DNA of 49,215 bases, from positions 1 to 49,215 of the forward strand of contig JAFXOX010000010.1 in assembly GCA_017528345.1 (NCBI GenBank), written 5' to 3'. The position numbers and the translations under genes were made by a program. Of this stretch, positions 34,180-44,257 are shown piece by piece; position 1 is the first letter of the stretch, and each line of letters starts with the position of its first letter. Origin of the DNA: Desulfovibrio sp. GTDB lineage: Bacteria; Desulfobacterota; Desulfovibrionia; Desulfovibrionales; Desulfovibrionaceae. The notes under the pieces were generated by a model that was not told where the DNA came from, ran no database searches, and saw only the letters and a list, made by a program, of their open reading frames with translations.

Positions 34180-36603
34180 CTAGGACAGTGTTTGCAACTG
34201 CTGCATGGCATAGACCGCCTGCCCCAGGGCGAGACCGCCGTCATTGGCGGGAACCGTATGGTGGCAGAGCACGCGAAATCCCTGCTTGGTAAGTTTTTCA
34301 AAGACAAGGCGTGCCAGAAGTCTGTTTTGAAAGACTCCGCCTGTGAGGGCGCAGGTTCCAACATCTGTTTCTTCACGGGCAAGGACACAGGCTTGCACAA
34401 GCATTGTTGCCAGGCTTTCGTGAAAGGAAAGGGCCAGGCGATCGCGGTCGCAGCCGCGCAACGCTTCCTCAAGAAGTGCGACAAAAAGCTCTCCTTGCGG
34501 CATGTGATAGCTTGCCCCATCTGCGTCATTTTTGCGGAGCGGCTTTTGCGAAAGTGTGATTGGGCTATCGCCTCTTTTGAGCGCACGCTCTGCCGCAAAC
34601 TGCAATTGCATGGCAGCTTCCCCTTCAAAGCGTGAGACCTCGGCAATACCCAGGATGGCTGAGGTGGCATCAAAGAGTCTGCCGCAGCTTGTGGAAAAAA
34701 CGGTATTGAGGCGGCGCCTGGTCAAAAGACTTTGCAGGGCAAGCTCTTTTTCGGTGTGGGAAGATGTGGTGTGCACGCCAAGTTGTCTGAACGCGCGCAG
34801 TGTTTTTTCTTCACCGAGCAGCTCTGTGAGCATGGAAACGGCCACGCGCCAGCCCTCACGCGAGGCAAGGTCTGCACCCGTATGCGGGAAGGGGGTGAGG
34901 CTTGCCAGGCGCTTGCTTTGGGCAAGATCACAGAGGATGAGCTCGCCCCCCCAGATTGTGCCATCCTGGCCATCGCCTGTGCCGTCAAGGGCAAGGCCAA
35001 GGACCGGGGAGAAAACGTCGTGTTCTGCCATGCAGGAGAGAATGTGCGAGATGTGATGCTGACAGAAAATGAGGGGGATTCCCCGCTTTTGACTGAGCTC
35101 CTCAGCAACGCGCCGTGAGGTGTAGGAGGGGTGCGTATCACAGGCTATGGCCGAAGGGGTGATTTCCAAAAGTTCCTCAAGGCGGGTTATGGTTGCAAGC
35201 AGGGCATCTACGGTGCGCACATCTTCCAGATCCCCCACATGCGGCGAGAGGTAGAAGAGATTGTCACGGGCAAGGCAGAAGGTATTTTTGAGCTCACTGC
35301 CCACAGCAAGCACGCTTCCGTGAAAGTCTTGAGTAAGCACCTGCGGCAAGGGCGCATAGCCGCGGGATCGCCGCAAAGGCCAGGTCTTTTCCCCAAGGCA
35401 GCAGACCACACTATCGTCGCAGCGCACACGGATCTCCCGGTTGTGACCAAGGACAAGATCTGTGATTGTGCCAAGCTCTTGCCTGACCTGAGCTTCTGTG
35501 TGGCAGATGGGGGCTCCTGAGATATTGCCGCTTGTCATGACAAGGGCTTTGGGAAAGCTGAGCCCGTCTGGCAGATCAAAGAGCAGGTGGTGCAGGGGGG
35601 TATAGGGCAAAAGTACGCCAAGGGTGGGATTGCCTGGGGCAAGGAGGGAGGAAAGTGCTCCCTGATCCTCGTGCTCCAAAAGCACAATGGGCTTTTGCCA
35701 GCCTGTGAGAAGTTCCTCTTCTTTGGCAGAGACCCGGCAGATGGCTTTGATGGCCGCAAGATTCCGCAGCATGATGGCAAAGGGCTTGCTCGGTCTGTGC
35801 TTACGTGCGCGAAGTTCTTTTACGGCATCATCGTTATCGGCGGCACAGGCCAGATGAAAGCCGCCAATGCCCTTGATGGCCACAATGGCACCTGAAGCCA
35901 GGGCAAGACGGGCAAGATGAATGGGGGCAAGTGCATGAGAAAGGGTGAAGGGCGTGTGCGCGATTTGTTGCACCCCGGGGAAACGGGCACAGAGCTCTTC
36001 ATAAGATGCGATAGATCTTCCCTGGGTATCTTCGAGGGTGAGGTGTGGTCCGCAATCATGACAGCAGACAGGCTGGGCATCGTAGCGGCGGGTTTTCGGA
36101 TCATGGTATTCCTGGCTACAGGCCTCACACATGGGAAAGTCGCGCATGCTTGTGCGTTCCCGGTCATAGGGCATGCCATCGAGAATGGAAAGCCTGGGCC
36201 CGCAGGCTGTGCAGTTGATAAAGGGGTGGAGATAGCGGCGATTTGTGGGGTCCCAGAGCTCGGCTGCACAGTCCTCACAGATGGCAATATCCGGCGAGAC
36301 AAAGATATCCCCTTTTTCTTTTTCACTTTCAATGATGGCAAAATCCGTAAAGGGGGCAAGATCACAGGCCTCGCGTGTGACCTTCATAATGAGGCTGCGC
36401 TTGGGGGCACGGCGCGTGAGATCCGCAAGAAAGTGTTCAACCTTGTCGGCAAGGCCTTCCCTGGCCTGCACAAAAACCTCAACAAGGGATCCCTTATTGG
36501 CCACAGTGCCAAGCAACTCGTGTTCCATGGCAAGCCTGTGCACAAAGGGGCGGAATCCAACCCCCTGCACAATGCCAAAAATGCGGATAACGAGACTTTG
36601 CAT
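34180..36603 (-). CDS. hypF: Carbamoyltransferase HypF
   Basis: 807 aa from the ATG at 36601-36603 (GAGG upstream; a start seven codons earlier is possible). Domains: acylphosphatase (1-90), two CxxC zinc fingers ('CEDCAAEL', 'CTACGP', 'CEACSQEY', 'CCHDCGPH'; about 105-185), YrdC-like (about 200-380) and Kae1-like carbamoyltransferase (about 390-807; 'HHISHI', 'LALDGTGDG', 'CALTGGVFQN'). It makes the cyanide-ligand precursor on HypE for [NiFe] hydrogenase. It is the last gene of the long minus-strand run, 14 bp after the second nitrogenase-like cassette and away from hypCDE. Confidence 0.96.
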   Translation of the reverse strand: MQSLVIRIFGIVQGVGFRPFVHRLAMEHELLGTVANKGSLVEVFVQAREGLADKVEHFLADLTRRAPKRSLIMKVTREACDLAPFTDFAIIESEKEKGDIFVSPDIAICEDCAAELWDPTNRRYLHPFINCTACGPRLSILDGMPYDRERTSMRDFPMCEACSQEYHDPKTRRYDAQPVCCHDCGPHLTLEDTQGRSIASYEELCARFPGVQQIAHTPFTLSHALAPIHLARLALASGAIVAIKGIGGFHLACAADNDDAVKELRARKHRPSKPFAIMLRNLAAIKAICRVSAKEEELLTGWQKPIVLLEHEDQGALSSLLAPGNPTLGVLLPYTPLHHLLFDLPDGLSFPKALVMTSGNISGAPICHTEAQVRQELGTITDLVLGHNREIRVRCDDSVVCCLGEKTWPLRRSRGYAPLPQVLTQDFHGSVLAVGSELKNTFCLARDNLFYLSPHVGDLEDVRTVDALLATITRLEELLEITPSAIACDTHPSYTSRRVAEELSQKRGIPLIFCQHHISHILSCMAEHDVFSPVLGLALDGTGDGQDGTIWGGELILCDLAQSKRLASLTPFPHTGADLASREGWRVAVSMLTELLGEEKTLRAFRQLGVHTTSSHTEKELALQSLLTRRRLNTVFSTSCGRLFDATSAILGIAEVSRFEGEAAMQLQFAAERALKRGDSPITLSQKPLRKNDADGASYHMPQGELFVALLEEALRGCDRDRLALSFHESLATMLVQACVLAREETDVGTCALTGGVFQNRLLARLVFEKLTKQGFRVLCHHTVPANDGGLALGQAVYAMQQLQTLS

Positions 36604-36617
36604 GGGTGCCTCTTTTG

Positions 36618-37697
36618 TTAACAAAGGCCCAGGGGCATGGGGGTACCTGAGACCGCAAAATGCGGAATTTCAAGGAAATGGAGCCTGTCACGGTTTTTGG
36701 GCGAAAGGGCCCGCAAAAGTAGGGCATCGCCAAGCAGACAAGTATAGTCGCCTTCTTCCACAAGGAGGGAGAAATCCTGCTCACTTTCCAGATGCCGGTC
36801 GCCTTCCTGCCAAAGCTCCTCGGTCATCTGAAAAAAGCTGGCAATGCTTATCTCGGGCGTGTTTTTTCCGGCATCTTCAAGGATCTGCCTGCGTAAGGTG
36901 CTTGCAAGGACCTGCTGATGGACAATGAGTATTCTTTGATAGTCTGCCGCTTCTTTGGCAAGCCTGAGCAAGCCAGAACTCAGGGGATAGTCAAGGCTAT
37001 AGGGGGTGCCAAAGCGCTTCTCCAATAGCTTGGCGCAGGCAAGGCCTGAGGGGGCAATGACAAGATGGCGTGCGCAGCTTGCAACACGCGCAAGATCCTC
37101 AAAGCCAGAGTCAAGGCCAAAGCTTATGATCTCAAGGTCTTTGTTCTGGGCGCGTTGAAGATTGGCGTGAAGATGGCGGGCATGAGTCTGCCCAAGATCG
37201 AGAGGGCTTGCGCCAAGAATGCCTATGCGTGTTTTGCTTATCTCACAGGGCTCTTTGCCAAAGCGGGCAAAGGCCTCAGTATAGGCCTGAGAGAGGCCTG
37301 TGTCGTAGAGGGCAGTGCCAGTTGTGGCAAAGCTTAGGGTTGGGATACCCAGTTTTTTTTCAGCCAGGCGCGTGAGTCCCTGAAAATCTGTGGCAATGAC
37401 ACAGGGGACAGGGGTTCCGACAATGGCCAGAAAATGCGGCTTGATGAGCGCTGCCGCAGCCTGGGCTTTTTCCACAAGTCTATCGTCACGCCCTAAAATG
37501 GCGTCCATATCGCGCAGGCCGGCACTAAAGAGCGCGCAGGGCTTTTCTTTCCAGCGCGGCTCGTCAAAGCCGCAGTAATTGCCCGTGCAGCCGCCGGCAT
37601 CGTGGATAACGATGAGTCCGCCAAGCTCATAGAGGGCTGAGACAACACCGGAAGAATCTGGGGCAAAGGGGGCAAGATGCTGCAAAAGTCCACGCAT
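36618..37697 (-). CDS. Nitrogenase component-1-like protein, cassette 2, short subunit (B2)
   Basis: 359 aa. 'VIHDAGGCTGNYCGFDEPRW' (28-47) corresponds to the HGxxGC cluster-ligand segment of NifD/NifK, with Cys37 and Cys42. 'GTPVPCVIATDFQGL' (94-108) gives a further Cys99 where NifD/K have their second ligand. It is much shorter than NifD or NifK (about 480-520 aa). It probably forms a heteromer with A2, whose stop is 2 bp upstream, and receives electrons from H2. GGGAGG precedes the ATG. The substrate is unknown; it is a paralogue of B1 at 39746. Confidence 0.85.
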   Translation of the reverse strand: MRGLLQHLAPFAPDSSGVVSALYELGGLIVIHDAGGCTGNYCGFDEPRWKEKPCALFSAGLRDMDAILGRDDRLVEKAQAAAALIKPHFLAIVGTPVPCVIATDFQGLTRLAEKKLGIPTLSFATTGTALYDTGLSQAYTEAFARFGKEPCEISKTRIGILGASPLDLGQTHARHLHANLQRAQNKDLEIISFGLDSGFEDLARVASCARHLVIAPSGLACAKLLEKRFGTPYSLDYPLSSGLLRLAKEAADYQRILIVHQQVLASTLRRQILEDAGKNTPEISIASFFQMTEELWQEGDRHLESEQDFSLLVEEGDYTCLLGDALLLRALSPKNRDRLHFLEIPHFAVSGTPMPLGLC

Positions 37698-37699
37698 AG

Positions 37700-38989
37700 C
37701 TACCTCCCACAGGCCTGGTCAATGGCGCGCAAAAGCGAGAGAAGGCCCTGATAGCCAAAGGGTTTGGCATCGTCACAGAAGGGGATGTGGGCTGATGCTG
37801 GATGATAGAAGCAGGCGTCACTGCCAATGGCAATATCAATTTCCCCGTGTTGAGGCTTGTAGAAAAGCATGCTTGGGGAGAGATTGCTTGCAAGACGGGT
37901 CTTTGGGCTTATGGCGGCAATGGCCTTGATGAGGGCAAGCTTTTCTTCCGATGGCTCAGCAAAGATTTCCGCAACACGAGCTCCCATGCGCAAAAGCGCA
38001 AGGGCTAGGCCAAAGGGCTCGGCATTACTGGTCTCACCAATGGCAAAGGTGAGGTGAGAGAGGACTTTGGCATGCTCGGCACACTGTGCTTGCGCCTCCT
38101 CAAAGAAGGGCCTGTCATCGAGAGGCTCTGGGAGAAGCTGTGAGAGAATAGCGTATTGCTTCTGAATTTTGGCAAGCTCAAAGCTTGGGCTGAGCTCAAT
38201 GGAGGGGATAGTCAGCTTTTGCTCAAAAAATTGGGCAGCCAGGCGGCTTTCTGGGTTAAGCACAAGATTGAAATTGGCGCGGGCGAGATTTTGGTACTCG
38301 TCCATATCCTGCATGCGCGAAAGCTCCTGGAGGTGCCGATAGCCTGCGTTGTGTAAGAGGGAATAGAGCTCGCAGGAGCTAGCAAGCGGCGTAAAATAGC
38401 CTAAGATATTGACTCGGGTGGGATCTTTGGGAGCTTTGCGAAGAAGGCTATAGAGACTTTTGCGCACACCAACCATGGGGGGAATATGGCCTTCGCGGGT
38501 TAAGGCATACATAGTTGCGGAAAGACAGGGGATATGCGTACGCGCTTCCGAAAGCCGCACAAGCCGCTCCATATCCGTGGCAAGCAGCGCATCGACGCAG
38601 GTGCTCAAAAGCACAATGACCTGTGGCGTTGGGCTCACACTGTGGGCAATTTCCTCACAGGCATCGACAATTTTTGTCTGATAGCGGCCTGTGACAATAT
38701 CTGTCTCATCGAGGAGCAGATAGAAGGTCCGTTTGCCATAGCGGCTATCTGGACCTCCCAGAGCAGAGGTATTGCGGCCGCAGCAGCCAGGGGAAAAGAG
38801 CAGCATGACAGAGCCTGGAAGGGTGAGGGCTGCGCGCTTGACGCCAAAGCCTTCGGCTCCCGGAGAATTGAAGGCCAGGGCAGCAGGTGAGCTATAGATG
38901 AGATGCTTGCGGCTGATCAGCTCATCTGGCCATTGGGACGGGGCAAGACTGGCCAGCTGGCTTATGTCGATGGCAAAGGCTTCAGGCAT
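37700..38989 (-). CDS. Nitrogenase component-1-like protein, cassette 2, long subunit (A2)
   Basis: 429 aa from the ATG at 38987-38989, which has GAGGAG five bases away and overlaps the H2 stop by 8 bp; the longer frame would intrude further. '[20 protein letters not shown]' (56-75) holds Cys69 and Cys70 in the place of the first P-cluster ligand; '[17 protein letters not shown]' (124-140) has Cys131 and the DM/DD-like aspartate. The C-terminal half is a Rossmann-like fold ('[20 protein letters not shown]'). Lacks the NifD/K active-site cofactor ligands I could look for. Partner of B2. Confidence 0.83.
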   Translation of the reverse strand: MPEAFAIDISQLASLAPSQWPDELISRKHLIYSSPAALAFNSPGAEGFGVKRAALTLPGSVMLLFSPGCCGRNTSALGGPDSRYGKRTFYLLLDETDIVTGRYQTKIVDACEEIAHSVSPTPQVIVLLSTCVDALLATDMERLVRLSEARTHIPCLSATMYALTREGHIPPMVGVRKSLYSLLRKAPKDPTRVNILGYFTPLASSCELYSLLHNAGYRHLQELSRMQDMDEYQNLARANFNLVLNPESRLAAQFFEQKLTIPSIELSPSFELAKIQKQYAILSQLLPEPLDDRPFFEEAQAQCAEHAKVLSHLTFAIGETSNAEPFGLALALLRMGARVAEIFAEPSEEKLALIKAIAAISPKTRLASNLSPSMLFYKPQHGEIDIAIGSDACFYHPASAHIPFCDDAKPFGYQGLLSLLRAIDQACGR

Positions 38990-39752
38990 GACGCTCCTCA
39001 TCGGGCAAGAGCAAAAGTTGCCCTGCAAGATCCTGGAAGATGGCTGTGCAGGGGGAATGGGGCGCGCCTTCAACCACAGTCATGCCCAGATCCTCGCAGC
39101 GGGAGATATCGTCGCTGCGCGGTACTTCCGTAAGTATGGCGAGATTGGCCTCTTTGGCAAAGGCTTCAACTTTTGCCCGTTCATCTGGCACGTTGCGTTG
39201 ATTGAGGATGATGCCGTGCACACTGGCATAGGCGCGGTCGGCAAAATTGGCCACAGCCCGGGAAATATTGCGTGCGGCATAGAGGGCCATTTTTTCGCCG
39301 GAGGTGACAATGAGGACGTGTCTGGCATAGCCCTCGCGAATGGGTGCGGCAAAACCCCCGCACACCACATCCCCAAGCACATCGTAGAGCACAATATCCG
39401 GGGCAACCTCTTCAAAGAGCCTGAGCTCCTGCAAGAGCTGAAAGGTTGTGATAATGCCGCGGCCTGCGCAGCCAAGGCCAGGGGTCGGGCCGCCTGTTTC
39501 CAGGCAGAGGACGCCGCCAAAGCCTGTGGCTGAGATGGCTGCAAGATCTGTGGGCGGCTCATCGTGCTCGCGCAAATAATCCATGACCGAGGTCACAGCC
39601 TTGCCCCCCAAAAGCGTCATGGTTGAGTCCGCCTTGGGATCGCAGCCGATTTGGATGACGCGTTTGCCAAGCATAGCAAATGCTGCCGCAAGATTGGCGG
39701 TCATGGTGGATTTGCCAATACCGCCTTTGCCGTAGATGGCAATTTTCAACAT
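38982..39752 (-). CDS. NifH-like Fe protein, cassette 2 (H2)
   Basis: 256 aa from the ATG at 39750-39752 with AAGGAG six bases upstream. P-loop GKGGIGKST (residues 8-16), 'GCDPKADST', 'GLGCAGRG' with Cys95 and the Arg equivalent to NifH Arg100, and '[11 protein letters not shown]' with Cys131. These two cysteines from two subunits bridge the [4Fe-4S] cluster. It is an ATP-driven electron donor for a component-1 partner, presumably A2/B2. It is a close paralogue of H1 and overlaps both neighbours by a few bases. Confidence 0.93.
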   Translation of the reverse strand: MLKIAIYGKGGIGKSTMTANLAAAFAMLGKRVIQIGCDPKADSTMTLLGGKAVTSVMDYLREHDEPPTDLAAISATGFGGVLCLETGGPTPGLGCAGRGIITTFQLLQELRLFEEVAPDIVLYDVLGDVVCGGFAAPIREGYARHVLIVTSGEKMALYAARNISRAVANFADRAYASVHGIILNQRNVPDERAKVEAFAKEANLAILTEVPRSDDISRCEDLGMTVVEGAPHSPCTAIFQDLAGQLLLLPDEERHA

Positions 39753-40909
39753 AGGTGCTCCTTGCAAAGCTCATCATAAAGCCCCTGCCCTAAGAGACTT
39801 TGGTTTGCGGCAAGATACGTGCGCCCGGAAAAAGCTGTGTGGGGAAGGGCAAGAAAGGGTGTCTTTGGGGGAGAGACAAGCTTATAGAGCGGATCTGCCA
39901 CAATAAGATCAGCTGCTGCCAAAAAATCCTGCACAGCGTCCTCATTTTCTTCTCCGCCCAAATCCTCCTCTCCCAGCACCTCTTCCCAGCCTTCCAATGG
40001 ACAGAAAAGGCGACTTTGCCCAAAGCCAAAGTGGACAAGGGCCTGTGCCATGGAGGCTATGGCCACACTTTCGCCAACAAGGGCGACACGTTGCCCCTGC
40101 GAGGTTTTTGTGTGCTGTAAGGGTCTGCTTTGCCCTGTTTCTGCGGCCTGCAGAAGAAAACTTGCCAGCTCCTCGGCAAAAAAACCAAAGGGTCGGCCAA
40201 CAACATAGGGGGTGCCAAAGCGCTCCTGAAGATAGTCTGCAAGAGCCAGGGCAGAAGAGGAGAGCACAAGATTGACGTGGGCCTCTGCCAAATGCGCAAT
40301 GGCTGCAAGACTTGTTTTTTGAGCCACACAGGCATTGAGGCGAAAGCCAAAACTTTCCGCCCAGGCAAGGATCGCTGTGAGTTCAGGTTCACCAATATCC
40401 AGGGGCGTTGCCCCAAGGAGATTGAGGCTTTTTTCGGAAGATTTGGGAAAATCCTTGGTAAAACGCTTAGAAACCGCCACAAAGGCCTGGGAGACCCCGG
40501 AAAGATAGGAGGCAATGCCATTGGTATGCAGGGCAAAGCAGGGAATAGCAAGGCGCGCTTCTATCTCTCTTGCAAGGGCCTCCATATCGCAGCCCATGAG
40601 CATGGCAAGGGGAGAATTGGCCAGGGCGACAAAAGCGGGGGAAAGCCATCTTGCCTGCTCCACACAGTCAGTTACAAGCTTTTCTTCATTGCCGAGCACC
40701 GCATCCATTTCCGTCAGCGCAGAAATGACCACAAGGCTTTCCTGATCATACCAGCGCGGCTCATCAAAGGTGGAATAGGTGGAATTACAGCCTGAGGCAT
40801 CGTGAATGACCGTCATGCCCCCAAGCTCATAGAGCGCCGAGGCAACGCCTGAGGTGTCCGAGGCATAGGTGGGAAGGAGGGAGGCTGAGTCGTTCCAAAG
40901 ATGTGCCAT
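39746..40909 (-). CDS. Nitrogenase component-1-like protein, cassette 1, short subunit (B1)
   Basis: 387 aa, paralogous to B2. '[20 protein letters not shown]' (34-53) carries Cys41, a motif known from uncharacterised 'nitrogenase component 1' proteins of gut anaerobes. At the position of B2 Cys99 this protein has '[15 protein letters not shown]', with no Cys in place but one four residues later (Cys107). An acidic insertion (about residues 330-345) is absent from B2. It ends over the H2 start by 7 bp, and A1 stops 3 bp upstream. Confidence 0.85.
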   Translation of the reverse strand: MAHLWNDSASLLPTYASDTSGVASALYELGGMTVIHDASGCNSTYSTFDEPRWYDQESLVVISALTEMDAVLGNEEKLVTDCVEQARWLSPAFVALANSPLAMLMGCDMEALAREIEARLAIPCFALHTNGIASYLSGVSQAFVAVSKRFTKDFPKSSEKSLNLLGATPLDIGEPELTAILAWAESFGFRLNACVAQKTSLAAIAHLAEAHVNLVLSSSALALADYLQERFGTPYVVGRPFGFFAEELASFLLQAAETGQSRPLQHTKTSQGQRVALVGESVAIASMAQALVHFGFGQSRLFCPLEGWEEVLGEEDLGGEENEDAVQDFLAAADLIVADPLYKLVSPPKTPFLALPHTAFSGRTYLAANQSLLGQGLYDELCKEHLC

Positions 40910-40912
40910 GGC

Positions 40913-42286
40913 CTAGCTTCCTTGCAGGGCTGGGTGGCAGGGGGTACCACACAGACAGGATGGCTCACCAAGCCCCTTGAGCTGAATACATGTCCGTCGA
41001 TCCTTGCTCTTACGTGAGGCCTCCTGCATGTGCCGACATAAGGCAATGATGCCCGCATAATCGGAGAGCCCGCCACCTGCTGTGAGATTGACAAAATGGT
41101 CGGTTGCCGAAAAATAGGCGGCCTTTTGGCCAAGGGCTAACACGGTATCTCCCTGAAGGCCAAGGCGACTTCTGCGCAGGGCTTCAAAGCGCAGATAGGG
41201 CGCGCGTGTATAGATAAGAAGCAGGTCGCCTGCCTGCTTCTGCAGCCAGCAAAAATCGTCCCATTCAAGGGGAGAGATGGCATCTATGAAAACACAAGAG
41301 AGCGCAAATCCCCATTGCCGAAGAAGTCTTGCCAGGCTTAAGGGCCTGGAAGTTATGGTATAGTCAAGGGTTATGGGGCGGCTTGCAAGCTCCTTTTTTA
41401 AGGTATCAAGCGCCTGCACGGCTTTGTCTTCCGCTTCATCGAGATTGGGAAGGGGAAGGGCCAAGGTCTCAGAAAGCCGCGTGAGATTGGCTCTGATCTC
41501 AGAAAAGGCAAAGCTTGCCGGCAGATCAAGATGCGTACGCTTAAGGCGTTTGGCAAGATTTTGGGTAGCTAAAAGCGCATCCAGATGCGTTGTAAGCAGG
41601 TAGGTTGCGCTCCCAAGCCTTTGAAAATCCGCATAGCTTTGGCATGTGGCAAGCTCAAGAAGCTTGTAGTTGGCTTGCGCAAGCATCTGGAAGAGCTGGC
41701 TTTCTCTTTGCAAAGGCCAGTCGTTGCCGATGAGGGCTACGGTTTTTTCCTCAGGCTTTTGCTCCTCCAGCGCCTCATACATTTTGCTTTTGGTGCGCTC
41801 TTCATCACTGGGACCGCTTTTGCGCATGGTGGGCATCATATGGCAGTCGATGAAGCGGATATGGGGAAAACGCGCGGAGAGTTTTGCCAAAAGCGCCGGA
41901 TAGTCCAGCTGCACAAATTTGTGCACGCAGCTCAGATACAAAAGCACAAGAGGCGGCTTGGGGGAAAGTTTCGTAAGGATAGCTTCAGCCGCCTCAAAGC
42001 AGCGCGCATCAAGAAGGCCTGTTGTGAGCTCATCTTCGGTGAGCCCAATCCAGCTCATGCGCGCCATGGCTCCCATTTCGGCCGCAGTCATGATCACACC
42101 GCGCAGACAGCCTCGCGCACAGATATAGAGCAGATGCGCTTCAGGGATCATGAGCGCCATATGCACAATATTCCAGGGCCCACGCACAGGCGCGTTGAAC
42201 TCAAGGCCCTGGGCAAAGGGCTCAGGGTAGCTGGCCTCGGCAATGGGGAGCACAAAGCCGTCTTGAGAGAGCGTGGCAGTCGACAT
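40913..42286 (-). CDS. Nitrogenase component-1-like protein, cassette 1, long subunit (A1)
   Basis: 457 aa. 'ICARGCLRG' (55-63) supplies Cys56 and Cys60, and 'LLYLSCVHKFVQLDYP' (115-130) Cys120, matching the ligand spacing of component-1 proteins. 'HMMPTMRKSGPSDEERTKSK' follows as in this subfamily. The C-terminus has an extra set CX10CXCX3C (Cys433, 444, 446, 450) that A2 lacks and that could hold an additional iron-sulfur cluster. Probably pairs with B1. Starts 14 bp after H1. Confidence 0.85.
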   Translation of the reverse strand: MSTATLSQDGFVLPIAEASYPEPFAQGLEFNAPVRGPWNIVHMALMIPEAHLLYICARGCLRGVIMTAAEMGAMARMSWIGLTEDELTTGLLDARCFEAAEAILTKLSPKPPLVLLYLSCVHKFVQLDYPALLAKLSARFPHIRFIDCHMMPTMRKSGPSDEERTKSKMYEALEEQKPEEKTVALIGNDWPLQRESQLFQMLAQANYKLLELATCQSYADFQRLGSATYLLTTHLDALLATQNLAKRLKRTHLDLPASFAFSEIRANLTRLSETLALPLPNLDEAEDKAVQALDTLKKELASRPITLDYTITSRPLSLARLLRQWGFALSCVFIDAISPLEWDDFCWLQKQAGDLLLIYTRAPYLRFEALRRSRLGLQGDTVLALGQKAAYFSATDHFVNLTAGGGLSDYAGIIALCRHMQEASRKSKDRRTCIQLKGLGEPSCLCGTPCHPALQGS

Positions 42287-42300
42287 GGCTCATTTCCTGA

Positions 42301-43062
42301 TCAGTGTTTGTCCGGAAAGCGCGTAAGCAGAAGCTTGGCAAGCTTTCGAAAAGCCTGGGCAGAATCGCTTTCACAAAAGGCCTGAAGTACAGGTATGCCC
42401 ATACGCTCCGCTTCCTGGATTTCGCGACTTTTGGGAATATCGCCAAGGATTGGGCAGTTGAGCTTGCGGGCCAAGCTCTCCATGCTTGCCTCTTCATCAA
42501 GCACATCGCGGCGGTTGAAGATGATGCCACCTAGGGCTGCATAGCCGCGTCCCTGAAAATTGGCCACAGCCTGGGCAATATTGTCCGCTGCATAGCAGGA
42601 CATCTTTTCTCCGGAGCTGACAATGAGCACATAGTCAGCCTGGCCCTGGCGCATGGGCATGGAAAAGCCTCCACAGACCACATCCCCAAGGACATCGTAG
42701 AGCACACAGTCGATGCCAAGCTTTGCATAGGCCTTGTGCCGCTCAAGAAATTCCAAAACCATGCCGATGCCGCGGCCGGCACAGCCAAGCCCCGGAATAG
42801 GCCCGCCTGCTTCCACACAATAGACCCCGCAGTCTGCGGCATAGACCGCTTCTTCAAGGGTCAGAGCCTGCTTTTTGTCGTGGAGAAGACGCAGGACGGG
42901 GGTTATGGTATGGTTGGGATGCAGGGCAAGGGTTGAGTCTGCTTTGGGATCACAGCCGATCTGCAGCACTTTTTTCCCAAGCTCTGTGAAGGCAAGGGCA
43001 AGATTGGCGCAGCAGGTTGATTTGCCAATACCGCCTTTGCCGTAGATGGCAAATTTACGCAT
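42301..43062 (-). CDS. NifH-like Fe protein, cassette 1 (H1)
   Basis: 253 aa from the ATG at 43060-43062, with GGAG six bases away; an open frame extends upstream into hydF but does not match the family. P-loop GKGGIGKST (8-16), cluster cysteines Cys94 in 'GLGCAGRG' and Cys130 in 'GDVVCGGF', and the Arg100 equivalent all present. It overlaps the hydF stop by 8 bp, so it is translationally coupled to hydF. Confidence 0.93.
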   Translation of the reverse strand: MRKFAIYGKGGIGKSTCCANLALAFTELGKKVLQIGCDPKADSTLALHPNHTITPVLRLLHDKKQALTLEEAVYAADCGVYCVEAGGPIPGLGCAGRGIGMVLEFLERHKAYAKLGIDCVLYDVLGDVVCGGFSMPMRQGQADYVLIVSSGEKMSCYAADNIAQAVANFQGRGYAALGGIIFNRRDVLDEEASMESLARKLNCPILGDIPKSREIQEAERMGIPVLQAFCESDSAQAFRKLAKLLLTRFPDKH

Positions 43063-44257
43063 GCTTTTCTCCCCCATAGCCTGGCAGCATCGCTGTTGCG
43101 CGCTTGAGTATGCCGCGCATGGCCGCAATGACAATGCCGTAATTGGTGACAGGAATGTGCTGGGCAAGGGCTATGTCTTTACGTGACTGCATTTCACGGG
43201 CATTGAGCATGCAGCCGCCACAGAGCACGCAAAGGGCAATACCTGAAAGATCGCGGGGAAAATCCGGGCCTGAACTTGTGGTGAAATTGAGCTTTTTGCC
43301 GGTATGGGCCTGAAGCCAGTGGGGGATTTTCACGGTGCCGATATCCTCGCACTGCCTGTGATGGGTACAGCCTTCGGCCATAAGAATGGTGTCGCCGTCC
43401 TTAAGCTGCGAGATCGCCTGTACACCGGCAATGGCTGAGGCTAAATAGCCCTTGTATCTCGCCATAAGGATGGAAAATGAGGTAAGCGCAATATCTTCCG
43501 GGGTTTTGCGGGCAACCTCATCAAAGACCTGGCTATCGCAGACCACAAGCTTGGGATGCACGGTTGTCAGTGCCTGGTCGAGCCTGTTGGGGCTTGTCAC
43601 AAGACACAGGGCTTCGCCTTCCAGAAGGTCGCGGATTACCTGCTGCTGCGGTAAAATCAGGCGTCCCTTGGGGGCGGCACTGTCAATGGGAATGACAAGG
43701 AGACAGAGCTCGGATGGACCCACAAGATCGCGGCAGAGGATGGCTGTATTCTCCTTTGGGGCGGAAAGCAGGCGGGCCATGTGTTCACGCAGGCCTGCAA
43801 TGCCAGTCCCCTCTTTGGCACTGACGGGAAAGCAATCTTTGGCGATTGCGGCGTGATTGGGGCAGAGGTCTATTTTATTGGCCACACAGAGATAGGGGAT
43901 GCCTTCGTCTTTGACTTTGCGCACAAACGCTTCTTCGGCCTCTGTCAGGGCTTTACCAGCTTCGGTCACAAGCACAGCCAGATCCGTATGGGCAAGCACA
44001 CGTAGACTGCGCGCAATGCGCTTGGCGCCAAGAGCGCTTGCATCATCAAGGCCTGGGGTATCGATGAGTACCACAGGACCAAGGGGGAGAATCTCCATGG
44101 CCTTTTGCACAGGGTCTGTGGTTGTGCCTTTTTGCTCTGAGACTATGGAGAGATCCTGACTTGTGATGGCATTGACCAGAGAGGATTTTCCGGCATTGGT
44201 CAGGCCAAAGAAGGCAATATGCGGGCGTTCGCCGCTTGGGGTGGCATTGAGGCTCAT
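43055..44257 (-). CDS. hydF: [FeFe]-hydrogenase maturation GTPase HydF
   Basis: 400 aa. GTPase motifs '[13 protein letters not shown]' (G1), 'DTPGLDD' (G3) and 'NKID' (G4) lie in the first 150 residues. The C-terminal cluster has CTHH and 'CVLCGGCML' cysteines that bind the [4Fe-4S] cluster and the 2Fe precursor. HydF is the scaffold that delivers the H-cluster subsite to HydA. It shares a 4-bp ATGA overlap with hydE upstream and an 8-bp overlap with the NifH-like gene downstream. Confidence 0.96.
   Translation of the reverse strand: MSLNATPSGERPHIAFFGLTNAGKSSLVNAITSQDLSIVSEQKGTTTDPVQKAMEILPLGPVVLIDTPGLDDASALGAKRIARSLRVLAHTDLAVLVTEAGKALTEAEEAFVRKVKDEGIPYLCVANKIDLCPNHAAIAKDCFPVSAKEGTGIAGLREHMARLLSAPKENTAILCRDLVGPSELCLLVIPIDSAAPKGRLILPQQQVIRDLLEGEALCLVTSPNRLDQALTTVHPKLVVCDSQVFDEVARKTPEDIALTSFSILMARYKGYLASAIAGVQAISQLKDGDTILMAEGCTHHRQCEDIGTVKIPHWLQAHTGKKLNFTTSSGPDFPRDLSGIALCVLCGGCMLNAREMQSRKDIALAQHIPVTNYGIVIAAMRGILKRATAMLPGYGGEKHA

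Noticed and set aside
36618..43062. True nitrogen-fixation (nif) cluster
   Set aside because: Component-1 subunits are far shorter than NifD/NifK, cofactor ligands are not visible, and nifB/E/N are absent.
36618..43062. CfbCD, chlorophyll-type (DPOR/COR) or methylthio-alkane reductase genes
   Set aside because: No F430, chlorophyll or methionine-salvage genes nearby, there are two full three-gene sets, and the ligand motifs differ from those I know. Only a phylogeny can settle it.
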